DNA of 60,000 nt from Nematostella vectensis (Eukaryota > Cnidaria > Anthozoa > Actiniaria > Edwardsiidae). The DNA lies in the NCBI RefSeq assembly GCF_932526225.1, contig NC_064035.1:1096501-1156500 (forward strand), written 5' to 3'. The translations under genes and the position numbers were made by a program. The notes below the pieces were generated by a model. The model was not told where the DNA came from and did no database searches. It saw only the letters and a program-made list of their open reading frames with translations. Position 1 is the stretch's first letter. Every line of letters starts with the position of its first letter. Positions 33,740 to 46,100 of this stretch are shown here, one piece after another.

Positions 33740-36293
33740 TGGAGTTCAAACATAAGCCTGTTGCAAGGACCCTTATCCAGGGGCTTTAAACATAAGCCTG
33801 TTGCAAGGACCCTTATCCAGGGGCTTCAAACATAAGCCAGTTGCACAGGACCCTTATCCAGGGGGCTCAAACAAGCCAGTTGCACAGGACCCTTATCCAG
33901 GGGGCTGAAACATAAGCCTGTTGCACAGGACCCTTATCCAGAGGGCTCAAACATAAGCCAGTTGCACAGGACCCTTATGCAGGGGCTTCAAACATAGGCC
34001 AGTTGCACAGGACCCTTATCCAGGGGCTTCAAACATAAGCCTGTTGCAAGGACCCTTATCCAGGTGGCTGAAACATAAGCCTGTTGCAAGGAACCTTATC
34101 CAGGTGGCTCAAACATAACCCTGTTGCACAGGACCCTTATCCAGGGGCTTCAAACAAGCCAGTTGCACAGGACCCTTATCCAGGGGGCTCAAACATAAGC
34201 CAGTTGCACAGGACCCTTATCCAGGGGGCTCAAACATAAGCCAGTTGCACAGGACCCTTATCCAGGGGGTTCACACATAAGCCACTTGCACAGAATCCTT
34301 ATCCAGGGGCTCAAACATAAGCCAGTTGCACAGAATCCTTATCCAGGGGCTGAAACTTAAGCCAGTTGCACAGGACCCTTATCCAGGGGGCTGAAACATA
34401 AGCCAGTTGCACAGGACCCTTATCCAGGGGGCTCAAACATAAACCAGTTGCACAGGACCCTTATCCAGGGGGCTCAAACATAAACCTATTGCACAGGACC
34501 CTTATCCAGGGGGTTCAAACATAAGCCAGTTGCACAGGACCCTTATCCAGGGGCTTCAAACATAAGCCAGTTGCACAGGACCCTTATCCAGGGGGCTAAA
34601 ACATAAGCCAGTTGCACAGAATCCTTATCCAGGGGGCTCAAACATAAGCCAGTTGCACAGAATCCTTATCCAGGGGCTTCAAACATAAGCCAGTTGCACA
34701 GGACCCTTATCCAGGGGGTTCAAACATAAGCCAGTTGCACAGGACCCTTATCCAGGGGGCTCAAACATAAGCCAGTTGCACAGGACCCTTATCCAGGGGC
34801 TTCAAACATAAGCCTGTTGCACAGGACCCTTATCCAGGGGGCTGAAACATAAGCCTGTTGCAAGGACCCTTATCCAGGTGGCTCAAACATAACCCTGTTG
34901 CACAGGACCCTTATCCAGGGGCTTCAAACAAGCCAGTTGCACAAGACCCTTATCCATGGGGCTCAAACATAAGCCAGTTGCACAGGACCCTTATCCAGGG
35001 GGCTCAAACATAAGCCAGTTGCACAGGACCCTTATCCAGGGGGCTCAAACATAAGCCAGTTGCACAGGACCCTTATCCAGGGGCTTCAAACATAAGCCAG
35101 TTGCACAGGACCCTTATCCAGGGGGCTCAAACATAAACCTATTGCACAGGACCCTTATCCAGGGGGTTCAAACATAAGCCAGTTGCACAAGACCCTTATC
35201 CAGGGGGCTCCAACATAAGCCAGTTCCATAGGACGCTTATCCAGGGGGTTCAAACATAAGCCAGTTGCACAAGACCCTTATCCAGGGGGCTCCAACATAA
35301 GCCAGTTGCATAGGACGCTTATCCAGGGGGTTCAAACATAAGCCTGTTGCACAGGACCCTTATCCAGGGGCTTCAAACATAAGCCAGTCGCACAGGACCC
35401 TTATCCAGGTGGCTCAAACATAAGCCAGTTGCACAAGACCCTTATCCATGGGGCTCCAACATAAGCCAGTTGCATAGGACGCTTATCCAGGGGGTTCAAA
35501 CATAAGCCTGTTGCACAGGACCCTTATCCAGGTGGCTCAAACATAAGCCAGTTGCACAGGGTTCTTATCCAGGAGGTTCACACATAAGCTAGTTGCACAG
35601 GACCCTTACCCAGGGGGTTCACACATAAGCCAGTTGCACAAGACCCTTATCCAGGGGGCTTAAACATAAGCCAGTTGCATAGGACCCTTATCCAGGGGGT
35701 TCAAACATAAGCCAGTTGCAGAGGACCCTTATCCAGGGGGTTCAAACATAAGCCAGTTGCAGAGGACCCTTATCCAGGGGGCTCAAACATAAGCCAGTTG
35801 CACAGGACCCTTATCCAGGGGGCTCAAACATAAGCCAGTTGCACAGGACCCTTATCCAGGGGCTTCAAACATAAGCCAGTTGCACAGGACCCTTATCCAG
35901 GGGCTTCAAACATAAGCCAGTTGCACAGGACCCTTATCCAGGGGCTTCAAACATAAGCCAGTTGCACAGGACCCTTATCCAGGGGGTTCACACATAAGCC
36001 AGTTGCACAGGACCCTTATCCAGGGGCTCAAACATAAGCCACTTGCACAGGACCCTTATCCAGGGGGCTCAAATATAAGCCACTTGCACAGGACCCTTAT
36101 CCAGGGGCTTTAAACATAAGCCAGTTGCACATGACCCTTACCCAGGGGGGTCAAATATAAGCCAGTTGCACAGGACCCTTATCCAGGGGCTCAAACATAA
36201 GCCAGTTGCACAGGACCCTTATCTAGGGGGGTAAAAATAGGCCTGTTGCACAGGACCCTTATCCAGGGGGGTAAAAATAGGCCTGTTGCATAG
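33740..36293. repeat. 40-42-bp minisatellite, about 61 copies
   Basis: Unit core AACATAAGCCAGTTGCACAG then GACCCTTATCCAGGGGGCTC, with length variation in the G run and in CA/CTG alternatives (GCCTGTTGCAAGG versus GCCAGTTGCACAGG). Copies are interspersed rather than graded. It is not attached to a confirmed exon. Confidence 0.95.
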
Positions 36294-36299
36294 GACTGT

Positions 36300-38143
36300 A
36301 TAAGTGGTGGTTTTAACATTAGAAGTTGCCCAAATCAAAGAAAGTCCAGAAACACTGCAATAAGCGAAGATTACCTTCATTGTTTAAATCAATTACAGCA
36401 TCTGTAAGTTTTCAACTGTTAAATGCAAAAATCCCTCCTCCTCGTCGTACTTGTTCAGTGAACAGATTTCGGTTACCAAATCGCTCGAAAAATGCGAGAT
36501 CGATCTGGTACAGCGTTTGACATTTCTACGCCTTCACACATTTGCTTTTTTGCTTATTTTCTTCTATCTACCACATTCCTCATTCCTCACATTTAGGTGT
36601 TAGGCTGGAGTCCGAACTCTTTGTCGGAGGTAGTGGGAAAGACGTGCAGTTTTTACGATGACGCGATGCATGCAAATGAATTTAAAACGGAAAGAGATAA
36701 GACTATAAAAGCTATTGTTCCTAGCGAGTTGATGGGGAAACTTGAAAAAAGTTTCGCGAAGTTTACGGCCAAAAGCTTGGGATGAAAAGCTTCCCAGACG
36801 AACAGTAAAAAAAGCTAGAAACATTTCGTAAGACCCTGCTACCCCGTTTCCTTTTTTCACAGCTTCTGGGGCGTCTCTCTTCCCTTCCCATGTCGCATTA
36901 AGCAACACGGTCAGGGGGCTGCAGGAGGTGCGAACGCACCCCTCCTCCCAACAACGGCCGAAGGTCCACTTTCGGTTTTAAATAGACGTGCAAAATCCGA
37001 TAATAAACGTCCCGTAGGGATACTGCAAAGGGGGTGGTCAGATTTATATCAGAAAAAGTCCTCCCCCCCCGGAAAAATTAGGTCCACTTTTTCGGATTTC
37101 GCACTCCCCCAATAAAAATCCTTGGTACGGGCCTGACGATGGCGCCAGCTCGGGAATGTAATCAAAGTTCAAGCAACAAGAGAGTTTCAGCAGGGATGAC
37201 GGCAACAGCTAGGGAGGAGCGACCTAAAAAAGTATAATTTTAAAGTAGTCTTCATAAAGATAAATAAAGTTCACATTGCCCAAGAATAAAAAAATTTTAG
37301 ACTAGAACGTTATATAGTTGTAAAGTCTTTGGTTAGTTAGTAACGCACCACCTCCCCCCGCCCCACCTGTCCTCGCTAGACCTTGAAACATGTTTTTCTT
37401 TTTTTGGAAACCGCTGACATGTACCAGACAGAACACATTTGCACGTCTTGATTTTTATTACTATAACATTTCTAAATTGAATAAAGCCAGTTATGATAAT
37501 TTATCTACCTAGTATTAGTACGTTAGCCAAGCATACTTATTACTTAAGTATGTTAACGTCTAAGATATAATGCCTTTTTCTGTGCTCACTTTGGGCTATC
37601 AAGTCAATTCTATTGTTTCCTGGTGTCATAATAAATGCGATAATTGCATGCCTTCGTGCAGACGTACAAAGGAGTCGCTTGTAATATGTGGTATTCCTGT
37701 GGTTAAGAAAGATGGCGGACTAGGTCGTTTCGACGGTGCCAAATTCAAGTTGTCGTCCACCAATAAGACCAATTCGCTCGGGGATTATTTGCCTTTTCCC
37801 ACTTCAAGAGGCGAGGTAAGGATAGCGACTTCACACTGTTGGAATAATTTTCAGTTTATCCATATAATGTAGCATATAGTGAAGTAGAAAATGGGACAGA
37901 CTTCAGAATACGCGTCCAATAGGGTTTGCAATGAGACTTTACACCTCGATTTCTATAGAAAGAGCAAGTAAATACTAGACAAATGTGAATAGTGGAGGGT
38001 TATCCTTAAGTTAAGCCGTAGCAAGAATGCTTTGTTGTGTCAAATTCTTTGATCTGTTTATGTTTAATGGATCTTTACTATCGATGACAGAGATGTGTTA
38101 GAACTTTATATACAGTATTTAGAGATATACTAAAGAGATATAC
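36300..38143. other. Intergenic region with weak exon-like frames
   Basis: A 62-codon frame at 36597-36785 after an AG and another at 37663-37815 ending in a GTAAGG donor look exon-like, but they have no recognisable family and no phase partner. C/G-rich interspersed-repeat debris lies near 36920-37140. No gene is called. Confidence 0.35.
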
Positions 38144-38147
38144 TTAA

Positions 38148-39132
38148 GGGTGTACTGACATCTGTTGCTAAGGAAAAGTGAATATAGCATAAAAGCCTTG
38201 CAGAAAGTCATAAGGGTGTGATATTTGCCAAGTTGGCCACCACAAGTGTGCTGACTATTATGATGACGTTACCCCGTGACGTCATAATGTGACGTCATAG
38301 ATACAGATAAAACCAAATATTTCAAGTAAAATTGCTCGAAAACAAATATTGAATACGTTTTATGAATCTTGAGGGACGGGTGCATTAAGCCAAGCATGCG
38401 TTTTAGAAATGATTGAGTAATTGTTTTTTTTATGATTTTTCAAAGGTCCTGAAATCCAGATTATTTGATATAATTTTGGTTTCTGTTAGATTAACGCTAA
38501 ATCCATGCTTGGCTATATGAAGGAGAATTAAATAAAAAGGAATACAAAGAAAATATTGCGTTTTGAAATAACTTGGCGACAAAAAAGCTTTTTTTTTAGA
38601 AAACGCAGAACCGGAAGTGAAACAAAGCCCGCGCGTGCTCATTCGGCCTGCCCAGACACACTGATTTCTCACATGATGAAATTTAAATGAAGTTTAAAAA
38701 CAAATTCCAATAGTGTTTAGTGGTATTTACACTTCAAAGGAACGATATCCGTCATGTCAAGATGAAAATGGAAAAAGTATGTTAAAATTCTGATACAGCG
38801 CGCGCTACTTTGAAATAAGACTTTCAGTGCGCTCGCGAGCGTTTGGTGTTTGCAGCGAGCACAGGTAGTGAAAATTGAAAACTTTGGCTTTAAAAAAGTT
38901 GGCTTGACTAAACCTTCGCTAAATCTTTGTTTTTACAAAATATGGGAAATATCATCACCCGAAAAGGCTGAGATCAACTTAAAATCAATTTTTGGGAGCT
39001 TGAAACGCACATTTTCATTTCTTTTACTTCAGGAAAGCTTGGAATGACGAATTCCGTGTTATGTTTAGGCGCACGCTCAACGCCACCAGCGTAGCAACGT
39101 CGTTACTGAGCAACACTAATGTCAGTACACCC
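38148..39132. mobile_element. TTAA-flanked inverted-repeat element, 985 bp, non-autonomous
   Basis: The left end GGGTGTACTGACAT follows TTAA (38144-38147). The right end ATGTCAGTACACCC precedes TTAA (39133-39136). A TTAA target duplication with short terminal inverted repeats is the signature of piggyBac or Kolobok-type transposition (family knowledge). No transposase frame is visible, so it would be non-autonomous. It contains two CRE palindromes and a CpG-rich dyad (CGCTCGCGAGCG near 38829). Confidence 0.75.
38277..38297. promoter_or_regulatory. Pair of full CRE palindromes (TGACGTCA)
   Basis: TGACGTCA at 38277-38284 and again at 38290-38297, 13 bp apart, with a half-related ATGACGTTAC just upstream. 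These match the CREB/ATF consensus. They lie within the TTAA-flanked element, so they may be spread with it. Binding is inference. Confidence 0.5.
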
Positions 39133-39136
39133 TTAA

Positions 39137-40121
39137 TACTGATAAATCACTATTCATTATAATCATTTGGAGATATAAAACGCACCAGCTGACCATCAAA
39201 ACATACTGCCTTTGTCCGGGGTAGGGTAGGTAGTTACGAGGTTTATTTCTTATGGGAAACTTTAAACTTTAAACGGGCAAACTATATATGCACAGCTAAT
39301 GATGTTTAAACGGGCAAACTATATATGCACAGCTAATGATGTTATGTGAACAACATAGTAAAAGAGTTGTAAGTATTCGTGGCCAACTGGGCGAGAGATG
39401 TGCTTATTTTGATTGCCTTGTCATCATCACTTGAAGGTCACGTGACCGTTTTTATTAATACCCGCCAAGTATTGTGGGAAAGCTGAAGCTGCCTACTCAG
39501 CCTCGATCTGATGAGTATCTTTATTGTTGGTAGCTAGCTGACTGGTCTCTTCAAATCTCATAAGTCAAGAAAGATCCACAGGTTGGTTCGTCGTTTTCCC
39601 CCCTCTATGGCAAGAAAGGAAAAAATAGTGTACGGCTCGAGTGGCTTGTGTGACTCGTGGACATTTGACCTTTCTCTAGGATACTACGCTATAGTAATTT
39701 ATCAAAATAGAATTACTTGTTTTACTTTTCCTGTCCCACTGTCAGAATGTCCTGTAATAAGGCGCCAAGTCTTGGAATAAAACACTTTTTTATGTGTCGG
39801 AGAAATCGTGTTTTGAAGTATTGTTGTTACATAGGAGGTATAGAAATCCATAACAGAACTGGTGGTTTTGCGCTTAAACACCCGTTAGAACCTGTTGCTT
39901 TCAATTTGTTTCGCTTTCAGTTGTCCTTTCTCTAAGAGTGTGGCCACGTACACAACAACAAAGGGAGATATTTTCTTTTCTTTTTGAAACCCCCTAAAAC
40001 AGCCCTTTTTCTCATTTCTGAATCCTCAACGAGGCGTTGGCGGCATCTTGGTGGACGCCATGTGGACCGCTTTAGGGCGAGTATTCCTTGGGATGTCTTC
40101 CAAGTGCTAGTTTTAATCACG
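39137..40121 (+). promoter_or_regulatory. Probable promoter and 5' leader of the tau-like gene
   Basis: Contains a 38-bp direct duplication (core AACGGGCAAACTATATATGC, 39271-39345), the E-box palindrome, and a possible donor at about 39581. The frame that leads into the first coding exon is open from 39936 but has no ATG before 40122, so an upstream coding exon cannot be excluded. Confidence 0.3.
39436..39447. promoter_or_regulatory. 12-bp palindromic E-box GGTCACGTGACC
   Basis: A perfect palindrome containing CACGTG, the USF/MITF/TFEB-type E-box. It lies about 140 bp before a plausible 5' UTR exon donor (CACAG/GTTGGT near 39580) and 0.7 kb before the first coding frame of the tau-like gene, so it may mark that gene's promoter. 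Confidence 0.4.
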
Positions 40122-43100
40122 ATGTTAGTTGTCTTGTTAGTTGCATTCCTAACAAAGGATTTTATCACTTGTAGAATGTACGCCCTAGGAGGGAAATGGA
40201 AGGAAAGAAAAAGACGGCGGAAATTGGAAAGGTATGATCTTGAAGGTTGAGTGAATATATGACAATCACTACTACTATGGGGTGTACGCATGGCTTGATT
40301 CCAAATGACGGCGCGAGTAAATACACGGTTTTAGCGTAGTAATTTAACATAGCAAGAGTTGAAAACCCCTCTGGAGTCTTAGTATGTTCCATTTGGTGTT
40401 TAACTGATAAAATTATAACTATGACAAAACTTGGTAGAAAGTATTATGAAAAGGAAATATATAAACAGACCAAAAGACCAGGCAATACGATAAAAAAACT
40501 CTTCCAACATGGCGCCTGTTTTAATCAATGGAATGTGTGAACGGATATTCCCTTCGAATTTCTGGTCTTATCAGATAAAGATATTTATTTTCTTGTACGT
40601 TAAGTCTTGCCAAATAAAACGAACTAATGTTTTTTTGCGATTCATCACCATAAAGACGTCCTTAGAAATGATCGTTGATTAGAGTATTTACAGGGGTTCC
40701 ATTCCAGAAAAGCAATTACTGTTGTATCAATTAAGACATTTGAAAATCACTTGATAATGGGTATTTCCGGACAGAGCGCCACAAATGTCACTATAACGGT
40801 CATTAGTTTTTTTACCTCCCCCGCACGGGGAACCCTTGGAGGGAGGGGAGGGCAGAGTACTTGCACAACCGTATCCTACGAAGCCAGAAAAGTAAAAGAA
40901 AGCAATAAAATAGGAGAAAAACGATTTATTCTCTTAATAGTGTCTATAAGTTGCCCCTTCCATGACTGCATTGATTGAGTGAAATCTTGATTACACAAAC
41001 TCGCTGGTAGTCCCGAGAGAGTCTCTTTTTCCTATAACTCAACATCACGATCTCAAACTATTTCATTTTTCCTTGGAGTTATTGGCCAGATTCAAATGTA
41101 TCAAAAAGACGTTACTTGCCTGTTTGTACAGCTTGGCTTGTGTGCCATTGAGCTAAAGCCGGTCAAAACTCTGAAAAAGAGGCTTTTCTATATTATACAA
41201 TTCTACACATTATATTTAGAGGACTTTGTTAAACGCAGTTTCTATAGCAACAGTGTGACGATTTCAAAACCATAATGTTGCTACCTCGCTAGCGTCCCAC
41301 CTGCCGCAGGGCTAATTTGCATATTGAAAATCCTCGCTGCTCGCTGGCATAATCTTTTGAGACTCTGAAAATACATGACGGTAAGTGGAGATCCTTATTC
41401 TTCTCCATGGATTTACGGCTAGATAATCGTTCTGTTAAGGGTGCGAAAACGAACACTTTATACAAATTTCCATGATTGTCCTATTGAGGAGAGATAATGA
41501 CATCATTATATCGAATGTGTAAGTTAAAACACGAATTTTCTCTTTGAGTAATATCTCAGAAGATGTTATTCCTCTACTTTTTAATATAAAAAAATGAATA
41601 GACTTGTGTCAGGCTCCAGATATCTAACAAAAAGCGTATTTTCACTCGAATTACCCGTGTAACATGCTGAGTAAACTGAAGTTTTATTTTTTTAATATGA
41701 AAGTACAAAAATTTAATTAAAACCTCTATATATAGATCCTGCTCGAATGGCTTTTAAACAGCGGAATTGTAAATATTTAAAAAGAAAAGAAAAAAAATGG
41801 GATAATGAGTTTTTTAATGCATTACCTGACATGCCGTTTTTTTGTTTATTTTTTGTTTGTTTGTTTTTTTTGTTGTTCTTTTTTGTCAATGAAATTAAAC
41901 CGCCAGGTTCTTAAGCCAGAAAATATTCCAAAAATAAGTCATCTTATTAACACTTATTTAGCACACCTTAAAAAAAGAGCAAAATAGAGTCGGGTGTCCG
42001 TTATAAATGGAGGTTCCACTGTAGCTCCCAGCGTAGCTCCATTGAAAAATTTGGAAAGTATCCGTTTTACGTAGGTCATATAACTGTAGATATTGTGGTG
42101 TTCGGCAAGGAACAAAGCAAAAAGAAACAGACTCGTGGTCTTCCACATTTAATACAAGATGGCGGATCTCTGACATGTGTTCTACCATGGTGCATTGCGC
42201 ACCTTAACAATCCATAATGCAATGCGGCGGACACTACATCCCCCCCTTACTTAGCATTAAAGTCCATACTAGGAGCTAAATAACTATAACAGCTATAGTA
42301 GGGGTCCTACGCATGTATGTAAAACTGAAAAGAAAAAGAAAACTAACAAAACTTATTGTAGCACATAATCCTTAAAACGAACAGGTTGTTGCCTAGTGCG
42401 CGCAGGTCGCTGATTGGCTAGAGAACCAGGAGACGCTGGCATTTCAGCTGTACAATCAAGTGTGGACTGGTTCTGGGTCTCAGGTGCGGTTTGATGTTCC
42501 TGCGCGATTTCAGGTGGAGTAGGCAGCATGTCTGCGGCGACTGCTTCCTGTGGTTTGATGAACTTCTTCATTTGTGCTACATTCCTCATCTTCCTATTTC
42601 CATCAGAATCCTCCAGTACAACTGCATTACCTGTCTTCTGCAAAACCTTGTAAGCTTCAGGCTCAAAAACTGGAGAGAGTTTGTTCTCGCGGCGAGTCTG
42701 TCGCAGCAATACTTCATCGCCTTCATCAATTCCACTTGGCTCAGCATGTCTTCTAGCATCAGCATACTCTTTCTGTCTGAGTTTTGATAGAGCGTCTCTG
42801 TCCCTAAGTTTGTGTTGCCACTCTGACTCTGTCGCTCTATCCTTCGGAATCTTTACACTAGGTAGCTTGTCTCGGAGCTGCCTTCCCATTAGGAGTTCGG
42901 CTGGCGAGCATCCAGTTGCGGCATGGTTTGTTGTGCGATACTGAAAAAGGAAATCATCAAGCGCTTTCTTCCAATCATTTCCTTGCAAGTTTGCTATCCG
43001 AATCACTTTAAGAATTGTTCTGTTACATCGTTCCACTTCGCCGTTGCTCTGTGGCCAATATGGAATTCCTTTCTTATGTTCTATGCCTAAGAACTCTAAG

Positions 43101-46100
43101 AAATTCTCAAATTCTTTCGAGGCAAAGGGCGGTCCGTTGTCGCTGCGAACCGTGTATGGTATGCCATGTGTCCTGAATATTCCCTCCAATGCCGTGATGA
43201 CGTGTGGCGCATCGGTTTTCTTAAGGAGTACTACCTCTGGCCATCTGGAGTAGTTATCCACAACTACCAGCAAGTGGTTTCCTCCAGGTATCTCAGTCAA
43301 ATCTGTGGCGAGGTCCTCCCATGGTTCTTCAGGTAGTTCTGTTGATCGAACAGGTTCCGGTTTGCCACGTGGTCCAACTAGCTGGCAGGGGTAGCAGGCC
43401 TTGATGAACTGTTCAGCCTGTGCATCCATCTGCGGCCACCATAGTTTGCTTCGCAGGCGGGATTTTGTGCGCACCATTCCTTGGTGTCCCTCATGAGCTA
43501 AAATAATTGCTTGCTTCCATAGGGATTCTGGTAGCACAATTCGGTTTCCACGCATCACTAATTGTCCGGCAATCCACAACTCCTTTGACACTGCTTTGTA
43601 CAAGGTACCTGTGAGGCGGGTGAAGTCTCCACTTCTAATTGCTTCGCGTACCAGAATAAGGGTTGGGTCCTTCTCTGAAACAACCTCTACATGCTTTGGG
43701 GTCATGGCGACAGGTACTGCGGCCTTTGCAGTGCTAAACACATACTCGCTGGTTGCTTTAGAATCAGCTGTCTGTACTGGACCAACTGGTAAACGACTCA
43801 GGGCGTCGGCTGAATTTTCCTTTCCGGAAATGTGCCTGACCACATAGCTGAATTGCTGAAGGTACAACAGCCAGCGTTCAATCCTAGCAGACGGGGGTTT
43901 AGACTTTGGACCTAGGACTGAAATTAAGGGTTTGTGATCAGTTAGTATTTCAAAATGGGTTCCATAAAGGAACATGTGAAATTTCTCACAGGCCCATTTG
44001 ACAGCAAGGGCCTCTCGCTCGAACTGTGAGTAGCGCTGTTCAACCTTACTAAGCTTACGACTTGCGTAGTACACTGGTCGAAATTGACCATCACCAGGTT
44101 GTCTTTGCTCTAGTATGGCCCCCAGGCCAACTGGTGAGGCGTCAGTGATAATCCTGGTCTGGGCTCCCTGTGTAAAATAAGACATGACTGGTGCACATGT
44201 TAGCAAGTGCTTAATTTGTGCAAATGATTCTGCCTCTTTGGCACCCCATTTCCATTTAGCATTTTTACTGGTAAGATCCCACAGGGGAGCAGAAATGGTT
44301 GCAAACTGTGGAATGAATTTGGCACAAAATTGAGCAGAACCAAGGAAACTTCTCACCTCTGATTGGTTGGTTGGTGCAGGTGCCTCGACAATTGCTTCGA
44401 TTTTTTTGTCAGATAACTTAAGACCATCTGCAGAAATGGTGTCTCCCATGAAATCCATACTCGAGGCTCCTACCACACATTTCTCATAGTTGAGGGTGAG
44501 CCCGCTGTCTTGCAGCTTTTGGACAGCTCTTTCCAGGTTCTCGTCATGCTCCTTTTGGTTCCTACCCACTATAAGAATGTCGTCATGCATGTTGAAGGCT
44601 CCAGGGCAGTCTTTCAAAACTTGCCATATCAGGTTCTGGAACTTCTCGGTAGCCATGTTCACACCGAAGAGCAATCGACAGTAGCGATATAAACCTGTTG
44701 GCGCTGCGAAAGTAGTTATGTCTCGGGACTCTGGGGATAACTTGATTTGATGGAAAGCCATGTTTAAATCCAATTTGGTGAAAATCTTTGCATCTGAGAT
44801 TTCTTGTAGGGTTTCTTGCATAGTAGGTACTGGGTGTCTTTCTCTTAAGATAGCCTGATTGGCCTGGCGCATGTCCAAACAAATGCGAACATCTCCATTT
44901 GGCTTTTCGACTGCCACAAGGGGATTGATCCAACTTGTAGGACTGTTTACCTTTTCCACCACACCAAGCTTCTCAAGTTCCTCCAACTTGTCAGCGACCT
45001 TCTGCCTGCGACTAAAAGGAATCCTACGCAATGGTTGTGCTACTGGCTTAATATTCTGATCAATATGTAACTTGAGTTTAAAACCTTTAAGCTTGCCCAA
45101 ACCATGAAAAACATCAGGAAATTTGGCCTTAAGCGCTGCTTTGCTGTTTAACTGAGTATTTATAGCTGAGAAATCTGAGCTACAACTATTAACCTGAACT
45201 CCTACTTTGAGTATGCCTAGAGCTTCAGATAATTCACGACCTAACAAAGTTGACGCTTTTCCAGAGACAATGAAAAACTTTGCGCGCTTATCCACATTTG
45301 TTTCTGGTACATGCACATTAAGCATACAACTACCCTTAAGATTTAAAGCATCACTAGACGAATATGCAAAAATTTGCTTGCTACTTGGCTTCAAAACAAT
45401 GTCTCCTTTTGATAAGTCATTGAATGTCCTTTCTGACATAAGGTTACAGCTTGCACCCGAATCAATGATGACATTCTGTATAACACCTCCAATAGATATC
45501 TCCATAGTACCAGGCGGTGACTCTGTGTGCGTGCAGAATACATTAAAAACATCTTCTTCCTCTTCGCTATCAGTTTCTTGAACATCAACAGCTTCCACTT
45601 GTCTTACATGAGATGGCTTCCTGCCCTTTGATTTTGGTCCACTTGCAGACTTTGCTTTTCCAGATGTCTGCTTTGATTTGCAGCAGACCTTGAAATGTCC
45701 AATTTTCCCACATTTTTCACATTGGTGATTTTTGCTACATCTGCAGTCAGCAGCTTTATGACCCTGCTTATTGCAACGATGACATCTGCCATCAAACTTG
45801 GGATCAGCACTGTCAGGCTTCTGTTGTACTCTCAATTGGTTAACACCACCTTGATCTGGCACAAGAACTAGTGCTTCTTTGTCATGGTACGTGTTGACAA
45901 TTTCCAGGAGCTTGCTGAGAGTCAGACGAAAGAGTTTTGCTTTGAGGGGTTTATCCAATATGAAGGTCAAAATTCTATCTCGAATTTGACTGTCCTTTTG
46001 GTCGTTGTACTCGCAGTGTTCGCAAAGGGTTTGCAGTCTAATTGCAAATTGATGAATCCTCTCACCGGGTTTTGGTACCGCTGTCAAGAAGGCTTGCCTG

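Noticed and set aside
36597-36785. 62-codon frame after an AG acceptor
   Set aside because: Plausible composition, but no family motif, no phase partner and no neighbouring gene to join; noted only as exon-like.
37570-37872. 100-codon frame ending in a GTAAGG donor, as a first exon of the tau-like gene
   Set aside because: It exits in phase 0 while the next coding exon at 46896 needs phase 2, and the ATG is far upstream of the only acceptor-like site.
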